Notes: generated by a model not told the origin, from the letters alone. Counted from the first letter of the stretch, positions 54,428 to 63,047 are shown. The stretch: 64,000 nucleotides of DNA from Streptomyces natalensis ATCC 27448 (GCF_000935125.1 NZ_JRKI01000012.1:1-64000); one strand, 5' to 3'. Translations and numbers: made by a program.

Positions 54428-54637
54428 TCAGCCGCCGATCGGGCCCAGCGGGATGTCCGAGACAGTAACGCTGAGGGATTTGATGGAGCCGCCGGTCAGG
54501 ACGGGCACGCCATTGGGACCCGGGGCGAACTTGGCCGTCAGGCCCTCCAGCGAGCCACTGACGGAGAGACCACCCGCGACGTTGTCGAGGTCGTCGTCAG
54601 CTATCTCGCGGGTCTCAATGCGGGAGGTGTTGCTCAT
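54428..54637 (-). CDS. orphan double-glycine leader peptide (RiPP/bacteriocin-like precursor)
   Basis: 69 residues with AAAGGACG before the ATG. Residues 1-23 are a typical GG leader: T-R-E-I-A-D-D-D-L-D-N-V-A-G-G, the E-L-x-x-V-x-G-G-like consensus of lanthipeptide class II, NHLP and bacteriocin leaders. The 46-residue core starts L-S-V-S-G-S-L-E-G-L, is rich in Ser, Thr, Gly and Pro, and has no Cys, so no thioether rings can form. No modifying enzyme, C39 peptidase or transporter is within 10 kb. Could be an unmodified bacteriocin, a substrate of a distant enzyme, or a relic. Confidence 0.65.
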   Translation of the reverse strand: MSNTSRIETREIADDDLDNVAGGLSVSGSLEGLTAKFAPGPNGVPVLTGGSIKSLSVTVSDIPLGPIGG

Positions 54638-54928
54638 AATGATGAGCGTCCTTTTTCTCTAGTGATGGTTGCAATGCATGGCGCACTGCGGCGGGACGCC
54701 TTGAATGACCCCCGCCACACGCCAGACTGCACGCACACGTAGGGCGTGGTGCATCGAACGTCCCACCCTTCACGCGCTGTACACACAAGGTCTCGAAGCG
54801 GAACACCGACGTCATTTACCTGCCGCCGGCTTCACCGTCGAGGCACACAGAACTCTCAGCTCAGCCGAGAGCGCCCTCGGGGGAATCCTTCTCGCGCGCC
54901 GTCGGCCTGATCCCAGTAGGAGGCCCTC

Positions 54929-55025
54929 GTCTGGTGAGTCACCGGAGGCGGATGTGAGTGCAGGCCGCGTTCGCAAAGGCCAGGAAGTGGACGGCCTTTG
55001 CGGGCCGCCCGCTCCCGCATTGCTC
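54929..55025 (-). pseudogene. 3' remnant of an IS5-family transposase
   Basis: The minus-strand frame reads R-P-A-K-A-V-H-F-L-A-F-A-N-A-A-C-T-H-I-R-L-R, matching the end of the intact IS5 transposase at 26586 (E-H-F-L-A-F-T-S-I-A-C-T-L-I). At DNA level TGGTGAGTCACC...GTGCAGGC aligns with TGGTGACTCTGC...GTGCAGGC. The rest of the element is gone. Confidence 0.65.
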
Positions 55026-55311
55026 ACTCGGATCGGTGCGTGCGGCCTGACCCGAGCGTGTCCCCCGGAGCCGCGCACGTGCTGTACGAAACACGCGCAA
55101 GGAGCCTCTTTTGCTCTTCTCCCGCACCCTGCGGGCCTCATTCCTCACGTCATGCATGCCCAAGCCAGTCCCCGCTCGCCTACCCTGGGCCCTCAAGGAA
55201 GTCACGGGGTTGACGGATGCACCGCTCAGGGAACTGCCGTACAGGGATGAGGGGTGAACCCTAGGGCCCCGGGGAGGACCTGAGACACATTTCTCTCACA
55301 TGGAGGCGTTG

Positions 55312-55659
55312 ATGGCCGTACGCCGTGTCGTGCCCAACATCCAGTCCGAGACCTTGCAAGAGAGCCGGGTCTTCTACGGCCTGCTGGGCTTCGAGGAGGT
55401 CATGAACCTCGGCTGGATCACGACGCTTGCCTCGCCGTCGGCTCCGGCAGCGCAGGTCAGTGTCATGGCGAACGACAAGACCGCACCGGTGGTCCCCGAC
55501 ATGAGCGTCGAAGTGGATGATGTGGACGCGGTCTACGCGATCGTGCGGGACAGCGGCGCGGAGATCGTGCACCCGTTGCAGGACGAGGAATGGGGAGTAC
55601 GCCGGTTCTTCGTCCGGGACCCCAACGGCCGGGTGGTCAACGTGCTGAGCCACCGATAG
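55312..55659 (+). CDS. VOC (glyoxalase-fold) protein
   Basis: 115-residue single-module VOC protein. ATG 55312 has GGAGG five bases upstream; ATG 55300 would overlap that site. Pattern is V-V-P-N-I-Q-S-E-T-L-Q-E-S-R-V-F-Y, G-L-L-G-F-E-E-V-M, D-M-S-V-E-V-D-D-V-D-A-V-Y and F-V-R-D-P-N-G-R-V-V-N-V-L-S. Probably dimeric. Stands alone between IS and propeller remnants. Function beyond the fold is unknown. Confidence 0.87.
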   Translation: MAVRRVVPNIQSETLQESRVFYGLLGFEEVMNLGWITTLASPSAPAAQVSVMANDKTAPVVPDMSVEVDDVDAVYAIVRDSGAEIVHPLQDEEWGVRRFFVRDPNGRVVNVLSHR

Positions 55660-55869
55660 CCGACCTCGCCACTCCCCGCTCGCACGAACCCGCTGGTCAC
55701 AGCCACTCGTTGACGGCGGCGATGAGCACGGTCACTTCGTGGCGGAACGGCTTCCTCGACTCCCCAACCACCCTGAGCCTAATCAACCGGCAGCGTCAGG
55801 GGGTGAGGTCTCCCGAGCCCTGCTCGTCTGACGGACAGTTACTGATGCCCGACCCCTTGCCGAAGACGG

Positions 55870-56180
55870 CTGTCTCCGTCTTACCGGATAGCTCAGCTTC
55901 CGGCTGAAGCTGCCGATCGCCAGGTACCTCCCGTCCGGGTTGGAGGCGAGCTCGAACAGCCGCTCCGACGCGCCCATGACCTTGTCGGCCACCTCGCCCT
56001 TCGCCGGGTTCGACCACGTACAGGTTCTCCTGCGCGCCAAGGAACAACCGCGAGGAGTCGCCGGAGAAGACGTGGCACTGGATCGGGCCCCGGCCACCGG
56101 CATGGGACAGCTGCCGGCAGGGCTCACGGTTCTGCCCGTGCAGGTCGAAACCGCCCTCGCCGACGCCCTGACCGGGCCAA
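55870..56180 (-). pseudogene. remnant of a beta-propeller/WD-type gene
   Basis: One minus-strand frame reads G-G-F-D-L-H-G-Q-N-R-E-P-C-R-Q-L, C-H-V-F-S-G-D-S-S-R-L-F-L-G-A-Q-E-N-L-Y-V-V-E-P. The next frame continues A-K-G-E-V-A-D-K-V-M-G-A-S-E-R-L-F-E-L-A-S-N-P-D-G-R-Y-L-A-I-G-S-F-S. The repeated strand pattern with G-D-S-S-R and N-P-D-G-R is propeller-like. There is neither a start nor a full domain, and a frame change lies between. Confidence 0.45.
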
Positions 56181-56195
56181 GGCCGCGGTAACCGG

Positions 56196-56232
56196 AAAGG
56201 CCGGACCCGTCACTCGACGGACCCGGCCCTTC
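56196..56232 (-). terminator. imperfect hairpin after the GPP methyltransferase gene
   Basis: Imperfect stem of about 15 bp (AAGGCCGGACCCGTC against GACGGACCCGGCCCTT) with a short loop, about 45 bases past the stop. Confidence 0.5.
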
Positions 56233-56234
56233 CC

Positions 56235-56276
56235 GATCGGCGGTCGGCGGTCGGCGATCGGCGATCGGCGATCGGT
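56235..56276 (+). repeat. six tandem 7-bp repeats at the methyltransferase stop
   Basis: GATCGGC/GGTCGGC in six copies ending at the stop codon of the methyltransferase gene. Confidence 0.88.
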
Positions 56277-57160
56277 CAGACGCGGTCGGCCGCAATCAGG
56301 AGGTACTGGAAGGAGCCGTCCTTGTACGAGTTGATGAACGCCTCCTCGATGCCGGTGACCAGGGAGGACGTGGCTCGCAGCTCCCAGTAGGGCAGGGTCG
56401 CCGCAGTCAGGTCGATGACTGTCTGCGGTACGAGACGGTTGTCGGCCATGGCGCGCAGGTACTCGCGGCGGGAGTGGATGTTGCACTCGAAGTGCGCGTT
56501 GATCTGGGAGACCCACTTCGAGGGCTGGCCGTAACGCGGGTTCCAGCAGCCGGTGATGGTCACGTAGCGGCCGCCGACCGCGAGGACGCGGGAGTGCTCG
56601 GCGAAGAGGTCGTGCAGGTCGACGTACATACTCGACTCGTTGTTCCACGAGCCCGCGGCCTGCCCCGTCTCGAAGGGCGTGTCGAGCATGTTGCACACGC
56701 GGGCGTGGACGTGGCTCTCGATGCCGAGTTCGTTGGCGCGCTGGTTGGCGAAGTCGGCCTGCTTGGCCGACAGGGTGACGCCCTGGACCGTGCATCCGAA
56801 TCGCTGGTGGGCCATGACCATCGAACCGCCCCGGCCGCAGCCGGCGTCCATGAGCGTGTCGTCACGCCCGATGGAGCCGAGGTGGTCCAAGAGGACTTCG
56901 GCCTGCGCCGACTCCAAGCGGTGGAGCTCGGCGATCAGCCGCTTCTCGTACTGGCCGTCACCGGGGTCCCCGAGGGCGGCGTGGTCGACCTCGCCGATGC
57001 CGTAGTGGTGGTGGTACAGCCCGTCGACGTCACCGAGACGCAGGTTGACGGGCCTGGCCTCCTGGTCCCAGTAGCGGGCGATGTCACCCTGGTAGGGCGA
57101 CGCCGGGGCGGGGACGAACGCGGAGGTGCCGTTGGCGGAGATGAGCTGGGTGGTGGTCAC
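56276..57160 (-). CDS. geranyl diphosphate 2-C-methyltransferase
   Basis: 294-residue SAM enzyme that methylates C2 of geranyl diphosphate to 2-methyl-GPP, the substrate of 2-methylisoborneol synthase. GTG 57160 follows AAGGAAGGA. Features are Y-W-D-Q-E-A-R-P-V-N-L-R-L-G-D-V-D-G-L-Y-H-H-H-Y-G-I-G, motif I M-D-A-G-C-G-R-G-G-S-M, G-V-T-L-S-A-K-Q-A-D-F-A-N, W-N-N-E-S-S-M-Y-V-D, and G-C-W-N-P-R-Y-G. All match known GPPMTs. It starts 14 bases after the synthase stop and is clearly in the same operon. Confidence 0.95.
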   Translation of the reverse strand: MTTTQLISANGTSAFVPAPASPYQGDIARYWDQEARPVNLRLGDVDGLYHHHYGIGEVDHAALGDPGDGQYEKRLIAELHRLESAQAEVLLDHLGSIGRDDTLMDAGCGRGGSMVMAHQRFGCTVQGVTLSAKQADFANQRANELGIESHVHARVCNMLDTPFETGQAAGSWNNESSMYVDLHDLFAEHSRVLAVGGRYVTITGCWNPRYGQPSKWVSQINAHFECNIHSRREYLRAMADNRLVPQTVIDLTAATLPYWELRATSSLVTGIEEAFINSYKDGSFQYLLIAADRV

Positions 57161-57174
57161 AGATAAGTCCTTCC

Positions 57175-58662
57175 TTACCAGAAATCGGGCAGGCTGTACC
57201 GGTAGGTGTTGGTCTGGTGCCAGTAGTGGTTGCCGTCGAGCCAAACGGCCACTCCCCGCAGGAAGCGCAGCACGCTCGGGACGGGACAGGCGGCGGCCAC
57301 GGCGGTGGATTCGGATTCGAAGTCGTGCATGAGGTCGTTGTGGACCTCTACCGCCTTCAGGTAGGCATCCCGGTCGGAGATGCCCTCACGTTCGGCGATC
57401 ACCACGGGCAGGTTCAGGTGTCGGCCGGGGCTCTTGAGTTCCTTGGTGTACGAGTACAGGTCGTTGACGATGGTGGTGGCGTTGCCGGCAAGCGCGATGA
57501 CCCGCTGTATGTCGGGCCGTGCGTGCAGGTCCGCCGGCAGTTCGTAGCCGCCGACGGAGTCGGTGAGCGTGGGGCAGGGGCGGAAGTTGTTGAACTGACG
57601 CATCGCCAGGTACTCCCACACCTCGGGCATGTGGTCCGTCTCCGCCCAGGCGGCCTCCGCGAGGTACCCCATGTGCAGACGGGCCATGTCGTGCCGGAAC
57701 CGGTCGGCCTGGGAGGGGGTCGCCATCTGAACGAAGTACTCCATGGCCGAGCGGTAGGCACGCCGAGGTGCGTCCGACCCAAGCGACTCCACCCACCCCG
57801 GCTCGTAGTCCTTCGTCGTGTGCAGCGGGTCGAGGGCCGTGTGCGCCAGCAGGAGACGGCCGCCGAGACCGATGGGCGAACCGCCGTGGTCCTCGCAGTA
57901 GCAGTCGTCGACCGCGTTCTCGGCGACCATCAGCCGCGCGGCGAGCATCACATGGTCGACGGTGGGCGCGTCCGGATGGCAGGCAACCATGTAGCGGCCG
58001 GTGGAGAAGCCGTCGAACTGGTCCTCCCACTCCGGGGGGTACATCTGGACCTCGTGCACGGCCCATGCCTTGATCCTGCGGCTGACCTCCTCGACCCGCG
58101 CCGGGTCGGGCTCCGGCACCGGGTGGTGGTAGAGACCCGGGATCGGTTTACCCTCTTCCGGTGTCTCGGGCTCGTCCGGTGTCTCCGGCGCCGCAGACAC
58201 CGGAAGCCTCGGAAGCTCTTCGCGCCGGGCGAGGTGCAGGCCCTCCGTGCCCAGACCGCTGGGGCCACGCAGGATCCGTTCCAGGGCTGGGCTCGCTTGC
58301 GTCACCGCCGCCGGACTCGACGGCCTCACCGCGGCAGCACCCGATTGCGTCACGGTGGCAGGGTTCGATTGCACCACCGCAGTAGGGCTCGATTGCGTCA
58401 CCACCGCAGGCTTCGACGGCCTCACCGCAGCAGCACCCTCCCCCACGTGCCGATCGATCAGGCTCCCACCCGGGGCGCCCTCGCGTACGGACACCCCTAC
58501 GGGAACGCCCCCTGCGGCAGAGACGGGGACGGACGGTGGGCCGGGCAGGCCAGGCAGGGCTTCGCCGGCGGCTTCGGAACCGGCAGCGTGGGTGGGGATG
58601 TGGGACCGGGCCGCAGCGGCAGGCAGGCTCGGCTGCGGACGGGAAAACCCAGGACCGGGCAT
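57175..58662 (-). CDS. 2-methylisoborneol synthase
   Basis: 495-residue class I terpene cyclase converting 2-methyl-GPP to the earthy odorant 2-methylisoborneol. ATG 58662 follows AAGGAG. The catalytic domain (about 175-495) has the Asp-rich D-D-C-Y-C-E-D (252-258) and N-D-L-Y-S-Y-T-K-E (400-408) Mg-binding motifs and ends Y-R-Y-S-L-P-D-F-W. Known enzymes are about 440 residues; the extra length is in the Pro/Ala-rich N-terminus, where five 8-residue units (like P-A-V-V-T-Q-S-S) repeat at 84-125. N-termini of this family are thought to load the enzyme into family 2 encapsulins. Confidence 0.95.
   Translation of the reverse strand: MPGPGFSRPQPSLPAAAARSHIPTHAAGSEAAGEALPGLPGPPSVPVSAAGGVPVGVSVREGAPGGSLIDRHVGEGAAAVRPSKPAVVTQSSPTAVVQSNPATVTQSGAAAVRPSSPAAVTQASPALERILRGPSGLGTEGLHLARREELPRLPVSAAPETPDEPETPEEGKPIPGLYHHPVPEPDPARVEEVSRRIKAWAVHEVQMYPPEWEDQFDGFSTGRYMVACHPDAPTVDHVMLAARLMVAENAVDDCYCEDHGGSPIGLGGRLLLAHTALDPLHTTKDYEPGWVESLGSDAPRRAYRSAMEYFVQMATPSQADRFRHDMARLHMGYLAEAAWAETDHMPEVWEYLAMRQFNNFRPCPTLTDSVGGYELPADLHARPDIQRVIALAGNATTIVNDLYSYTKELKSPGRHLNLPVVIAEREGISDRDAYLKAVEVHNDLMHDFESESTAVAAACPVPSVLRFLRGVAVWLDGNHYWHQTNTYRYSLPDFW
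58305..58412 (+). repeat. 24-bp repeats in the synthase N-terminal coding region
   Basis: About four and a half diverged units of the type GATTGCGTCACCACCGCAGG plus CTTC. They encode the P-A-x-V-T-Q-S-S repeats. Confidence 0.7.
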
Positions 58663-58763
58663 CCGTAGCTCCTTGGTGAGGTGGGTGGGCTGTCCCCGGT
58701 CCCCGAACGCGCTCGCCCGGGATCCGGGTCGGTCCGGGCCGTCGTGGTCGTCGGACGGGTTCT

Positions 58764-58976
58764 CTAGTCGCGTCTGCGGGCGATCTTCATGCTCTCCAGC
58801 ACGCGGAGCGCGTCGGGCACCAAGCGGGCGGCGGGGCAGTATGTGGTCACCAGGGATGAGGCGATCGCCTGCTCGCTGACCCCCATGAAGCACACCGACA
58901 GGCCCGGCTCGTGCTCTTCCAGCAGGCCGGCCCGTCGCAGACCGATGCCCCCTCGGTCGTCCTCGCCGGTTCGCAT
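58764..58976 (-). CDS. possible gene fragment upstream of the synthase
   Basis: A 70-codon frame with coding-like bias: L-L-E-E-H-E-P-G-L-S-V-C-F-M-G-V-S, then L-V-T-T-Y-C-P-A-A-R-L-V-P-D-A-L-R-V-L-E. No family recognised. The start at ATG 58976 is arbitrary and the upstream sequence continues to look coding in another frame (K-N-R-Y-G-D-G-G-I-G-I-A-M). Probably the tail of a decayed gene in the place where other 2-methylisoborneol operons have an encapsulin gene, though it does not look like that protein. Confidence 0.35.
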   Translation of the reverse strand: MRTGEDDRGGIGLRRAGLLEEHEPGLSVCFMGVSEQAIASSLVTTYCPAARLVPDALRVLESMKIARRRD

Positions 58977-59147
58977 GGCGGGGCTCGACCGGCGGACATC
59001 GCGATGCCGATCCCGCCGTCGCCGTAACGGTTCTTCCGCTGGAGAGGAACCGAGGTGTTCTGCCGCATGTGGGCACGGAAGCCCGGCGCCGCACACAGCG
59101 CAGCAGCGGGGCCTGAACCGAGCAGGGTGCGCGGGGTAACTGCCGAC

Positions 59148-59507
59148 ATGAGTCTGGCTGCTTCGCCCCTCGGTGATCAGGTCGCTCTGGCTCTGTTCGC
59201 CATGGGCCTCGTGCTCGGCCACGACCGCGCCGACGCGGAAGGCGCGCTGGACGCGCTGTCCGGCGATCACAGTCAGCACCTCGACACCTCCGAAGCCGCG
59301 GTACTCGGCCTGGACTGCCGAGGCGGCTCCAGCTGCGATTCCGGGCTGGTCCCAACGGTCATCGGGCGAGCTCTCCTTCGCGAGTGTGGTGACCGGCTTA
59401 CGCAGCGGAAGCCAATGAATGAAAGAAGAAAAAAGAGGGCGAACATCGGGAAATCCGTCCAGGCCCCGAGAACAGTAAAGGGCCTGTACGCACAGCTCGC
59501 CCCATGA
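59148..59507 (+). CDS. possible small hypothetical protein
   Basis: 119 codons from ATG 59148. The first 60 have strong high-GC third positions and a regular helix pattern (D-Q-V-A-L-A-L-F-A-M-G-L-V-L-G-H; D-R-A-D-A-E-G-A-L-D-A-L). After G-L-D-C-R-G-G the bias fades, so the true end may be lost by a frameshift. No family known to me. Confidence 0.35.
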   Translation: MSLAASPLGDQVALALFAMGLVLGHDRADAEGALDALSGDHSQHLDTSEAAVLGLDCRGGSSCDSGLVPTVIGRALLRECGDRLTQRKPMNERRKKRANIGKSVQAPRTVKGLYAQLAP

Positions 59508-60039
59508 GGCCGTTGGAGTTACTTCGATGCAGTGATCTCGCTCCGCACCATGTTTGCCCGGATGACCGACGGCATTCGGACTATCTGAGGTGAGCACGTT
59601 TGGCGCATGAAATAGCCGTCGCCCACACCGCCTTCATCTTCGGTAACCACAGGCCGACTTGATGGCCTCTCAGGCACGCTTCGAACAGTCGAACACCAGG
59701 GGGCAACGCACTGGGCCGCCGCAAGGGGCAAGGCCGTCACCAGGACGTATGCAATGTCATCGCCGTATGCGGAGTCATCGCCGACGGGCGGATCGGGCCC
59801 GCGGATCGTTGCCAGGGCTGTGCCGAAGGTCGGCGCTATGTCGCTGGCTTGCCGGTGGTGTGTACTTCACGGGTTGAAGACGGTCGTCCGGTGGAGGTTG
59901 TACCCGAAGAGGCGCGGCACGGCACCGTTGCAGGTCAGCCGGGCATTTCGGGTCAGCAAGTCAGCCTCCACGGCGCCAAGCAGGGAAATAGACCGGCTCC
60001 CGGGGCCATGCGGCACGACGTGGTCCAGACCTCCGCGCC

Positions 60040-60400
60040 GTTCGGGGCATCCGCATCGAACGGGAAGCCTTACGCTGCCTGCTGCTGTGCCGCGGCATCA
60101 CCTGCCAGCGCACCAAGACCTGGAAAGAGTCGCCCGACCATGCGCGCGACGCCCAAGCTCGACCGCATCCACCACGTCCTGGAACGCTTCTCGGACCGGG
60201 TCTTCGCCTTCGACGAATTCGGCCCGCTCGAGGTCAGACGCACCACGGGCTCCTGCTGGGCGGAGCAGGACAAGCCCGACCGGCTCCCAGCGACTTTCCA
60301 CCCACCCACGGCGTCACTTACTTCCACGGCTGATGGACCGTCGGCGACGACGGTCCATGGGGCATCAACGCCGCCGCAGGACCCCGCCGTTGTCAAGACA
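60040..60400 (+). pseudogene. IS630-type transposase fragment, two frames
   Basis: The first frame reads R-I-R-I-E-R-E-A-L-R-C-L-L-L-C-R-G-I-T-C-Q-R-T-K-T-W-K-E-S-P-D. The second continues K-L-D-R-I-H-H-V-L-E-R-F-S-D-R-V-F-A-F-D-E-F-G-P-L with the first DDE Asp, then S-C-W-A-E-Q-D-K-P-D-R-L-P-A-T-F. A third piece gives H-G-V-T-Y-F-H-G. It is a different IS630 subgroup from the intact element at 4699. Both ends are missing. Confidence 0.75.
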
Positions 60401-60466
60401 CGGCAGGGGCCTTCGCCGCGCGACAGCTACCTCAGGCAGGGCCGCCGTGCCATGCGAGCCACCTGG

Positions 60467-60757
60467 TCAGCGACCCGAATCCGGAGCCTCACGCGGGACG
60501 GACGCAGTCTGGTCTCCGGGCCGGGAGACCAGGCCGGCGGTCGCGGCCAGGGTATGTAGGACCGTCGCGCCGGCGAGCACGACCGAGGCGACCGGACGTC
60601 CCATCCACCGCGTCAGATCGCCTCGCAGGTCGGGATCGACCTCGACGGTCACCCGGATGTATCTGCTGTGCAGCGTGGTGACCTTGGTGGACCGGGGTGC
60701 GGAGACGTCCTGCCCGCGCTGCAATGCCGCGCGGTAGTTTTCCTTGCGCTGGCTCAT
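60467..60757 (-). CDS. small partner protein of ParA
   Basis: 96 residues starting M-S-Q-R-K-E-N-Y-R-A-A-L-Q-R-G-Q, with the ATG overlapping the ParA stop (ATGA). The front half fits the short DNA-binding partner encoded after plasmid-type ParA in Streptomyces (R-Y-I-R-V-T-V-E-V-D-P-D-L-R-G-D-L-T-R-W). From about residue 54 (P-V-A-S-V-V-L-A-G-A) it may run in a shifted frame, since related proteins end in a ribbon-helix-helix-like helix. Function as centromere binder is inferred. Confidence 0.6.
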   Translation of the reverse strand: MSQRKENYRAALQRGQDVSAPRSTKVTTLHSRYIRVTVEVDPDLRGDLTRWMGRPVASVVLAGATVLHTLAATAGLVSRPGDQTASVPREAPDSGR

Positions 60758-61389
60758 GCCTCATCCTGACGCTTGATCAGTTCTTCCGCGAAGTCCATGT
60801 ACGCCGAACCCTTGGCCTGGACCGGGTTCCCGAAGGACTGGGCGTACAGGTCGAGCCGCGCGATCTGGGTGTCCAGCACCTCGAAACCCCGCTCGGTGAG
60901 TGCCTCGCGAGCGTCCGCATCGGGCCCGGTGCGCGTGGCATCGGGACGGTTGGTGCGATTGAGCAGGACCGACGAACGGGCCGGCTCGGCACGCAGGGAC
61001 TGCACGTCCGCCATCTCGCCGTGGATGGGTGCCATCCGGTCCAGTTCGATGGGGGCGGGGGTCACGGGCACGATCCACTCGTTGGCGTACCTCATGATGC
61101 TGCGGGCGATGCGGGGATGGTCCTCCAGCTGGGGCGCATCGAGCACGACGGCCTGCCGGTTGCCGAGGAAGTCGTTCACGCGACGGTGGACGTCGCCCAC
61201 CGGCAGGGCGATCACCGGAAACGGAAAGCCATTGGCCAGCTCGCTCCAGCGCAGCGCGGAAGCGGCCGGGTCACCGTCGACCAGCAGCGGCGACCGACCC
61301 GACTCATGGAGCGCATGGGCCAGCCACACGGCACTCGTCGTCTTTCCGACGCCTGGCTTGAGGTTCACAAACGCACAGCTCAACGGCAC
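60754..61389 (-). CDS. parA: ParA-family partition ATPase
   Basis: 211-residue MinD/ParA ATPase. GTG 61389 (V-P-L-S-C-A-F-V-N-L-K-P-G-V-G-K-T-T) is used. The deviant Walker A has K-P-G-V-G-K-T with both Lys. V-D-G-D-P-A-A-S-A (A' motif), V-V-L-D-A-P-Q (B motif) and V-L-L-N-R-T-N-R (specificity region) are present. The frame is open further upstream but without ParA features. Plasmid or ICE segregation is the known role; with its small partner this is probably an integrated plasmid remnant. Confidence 0.85.
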   Translation of the reverse strand: MPLSCAFVNLKPGVGKTTSAVWLAHALHESGRSPLLVDGDPAASALRWSELANGFPFPVIALPVGDVHRRVNDFLGNRQAVVLDAPQLEDHPRIARSIMRYANEWIVPVTPAPIELDRMAPIHGEMADVQSLRAEPARSSVLLNRTNRPDATRTGPDADAREALTERGFEVLDTQIARLDLYAQSFGNPVQAKGSAYMDFAEELIKRQDEA

Positions 61390-61685
61390 AAGAATTGACA
61401 ATAACGGGCGCGATCGTCCAGCTTCGGTCGGCACGAGGGCGTGGCTTCGTGGTTCACCCGCAAGCAGTGAGAAACGTCGGACACCCGGTTGTGGTCGCGG
61501 CCGACCGTGTGCACCACCGGATGCCCATTCCCGCCCCCTCGATGGATGGCAGTCGGCCCCCGCCCATCCGTACCGACTGCTCCGCTCGGCCCCGCCACGA
61601 CCGGCCCACGAAGCCTGGCGGACCAGCGCGAAACGTGGACGGGGCGACATCGACCACCTGCTCCGGCCCCCTCGGCATCGATCTT
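61390..61685. other. 296 bases between parA and the zinc-ribbon gene
   Basis: No gene seen. It should contain the parA promoter. No iterons were noticed. Confidence 0.35.
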
Positions 61686-62627
61686 CTAGGAGCACCAGAA
61701 GAGGAAGCAGGTCGGCGACCGTGTGGGGCGTGGTGCGGGCGTCGGGTCCGACCCCGCGTTCGTGGGTGAGGGCTTTGGCCGGGGCGGCTCCTTGGCAGTG
61801 GGCCGGGTGGCGACGGGCGGCGCCGTGGTCGCGGATGCGGGAAGCGCGGAGTGGGAGACGGCAATGTCCGATTCCGATGCCGACGGCTTGGTGGTGTGCG
61901 ACGGACGAGCAGACTCTCCCGCGGTCCGGCTCGGTGCGGGCTGCGCGGTGGCGGACGCTTCGACGGGTTTGGCCGACGCCCGCGACTCCGTGTCCGTCCC
62001 GTGCGTCGGGCCGGTGGGCAGCAGTTCCCCCGACATGCCTGTCGCGACGACGCCGACCAGTACGATCCCACCCGCGACGCCGAGGGCCAGCTTGGTCGTG
62101 CCGCTCTTGCGACGGCGCGCCCGGCGCGGCCCCTTCCTGCGGCGGCGCGTCGCCGGCGTCCGGTGGGAGGCGTTCGCCTCGTCGCCGTCAGCGGGACCGG
62201 CAACCGCAGCCGCGTCAAAGCCGGTGGCCGTGCCGGGGTCGAAGTCTCCATCGGCCGGGCCGGGTACATCCGGCTCGCCGCCCTGTTCGGGAAGGGGCCC
62301 CGTCTCGTAGGACTCCAGGGGCTCGTATGGCTCCAGGGGCTCGTATGGCTCCAGAGGCTCGTACGACGCCGGCGGCTGGTACGCCTGCGTCTGCTCGTAC
62401 GCGTGCGTCTGCTCGTACGCGTACGGGGCCTCAAGGCTCCCGGCGCGCCCGTGCGCTCCCCGGTGCTCGTGGACCGGCGGCTCGGGCGTCGGCGGGACGC
62501 CGCTCCGATAGAGGGGGTGCGGCCGTGGCGGGCCGTACCCAGTGGCTGCGCCGTCGTGGACATGGGCACACGTCGGGCACACCTCCGCTCCGCCGAGATA
62601 GCTCCCGCATCCAACGCAGTAGTCCAT
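61686..62627 (-). CDS. SCO2400-like zinc-ribbon membrane protein
   Basis: 313 residues. ATG 62627 begins M-D-Y-C-V-G-C-G-S-Y-L-G-G-A-E-V-C-P-T-C, a zinc ribbon with four Cys. A Pro/Glu/Tyr-rich region follows, with repeats Y-E-Q-T-x-A and Y-E-P-L-E-P (residues 70-110), a basic patch, one TM helix (L-A-L-G-V-A-G-G-I-V-L-V-G-V-V-A), and a Ser/Thr/Pro-rich outer part ending C-F-L-F-W-C-S. This layout matches the SCO2400 family of Streptomyces, of unknown role. Topology is predicted inside-to-outside. Confidence 0.8.
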   Translation of the reverse strand: MDYCVGCGSYLGGAEVCPTCAHVHDGAATGYGPPRPHPLYRSGVPPTPEPPVHEHRGAHGRAGSLEAPYAYEQTHAYEQTQAYQPPASYEPLEPYEPLEPYEPLESYETGPLPEQGGEPDVPGPADGDFDPGTATGFDAAAVAGPADGDEANASHRTPATRRRRKGPRRARRRKSGTTKLALGVAGGIVLVGVVATGMSGELLPTGPTHGTDTESRASAKPVEASATAQPAPSRTAGESARPSHTTKPSASESDIAVSHSALPASATTAPPVATRPTAKEPPRPKPSPTNAGSDPTPAPRPTRSPTCFLFWCS

Positions 62628-63047
62628 GCGGTTGTCCGTTTCCTCCGGTCGCCACCCCGCCCCAGGTGGCGGCACCTTACTGAGGCTGCAAAGTCCGGCT
62701 CACTTCGCCCCCTCGCCAGGCCCGAGCTATACCGATGCGCCCCTGGTGCGGCACTACGCCCTGCCAACCCCCGGCTTGCCCGGTTGGTCGACAGGGGGCG
62801 TCTCCCTGGAGCGATGATCTTGATACCGGGGCGATTGGTCGGTGGCCGGCGCACGACGGTCCCTCACAGGCCGACGAGCGGCAGGCCGCAGAGCAATACG
62901 GCGCACCGCGCGCATGTCGCGGACCACCGCCACCACACACCAGGTGAACGAAGTACAGCCGATGCCGGCACCGCGCTGCACCTGCTCCAGGCCCCCTCAC
63001 CCGCTCACCCGCCACAGTCACGCACACATGACGCGACCCCTCCGGCC
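62628..63047. other. 420 bases without a convincing gene
   Basis: Lies between two genes read on the minus strand. Should contain the zinc-ribbon gene promoter. Confidence 0.35.

Noticed and set aside
56235..56276. Heptamer repeats considered as iterons of a replication origin
   Set aside because: Too short and too few, located at a gene end with no replication gene nearby.
55783..56295. Continuous minus-strand 170-codon frame next to the methyltransferase gene
   Set aside because: Only its middle looks like coding sequence, and that fits a frame-broken propeller remnant better than an intact gene.
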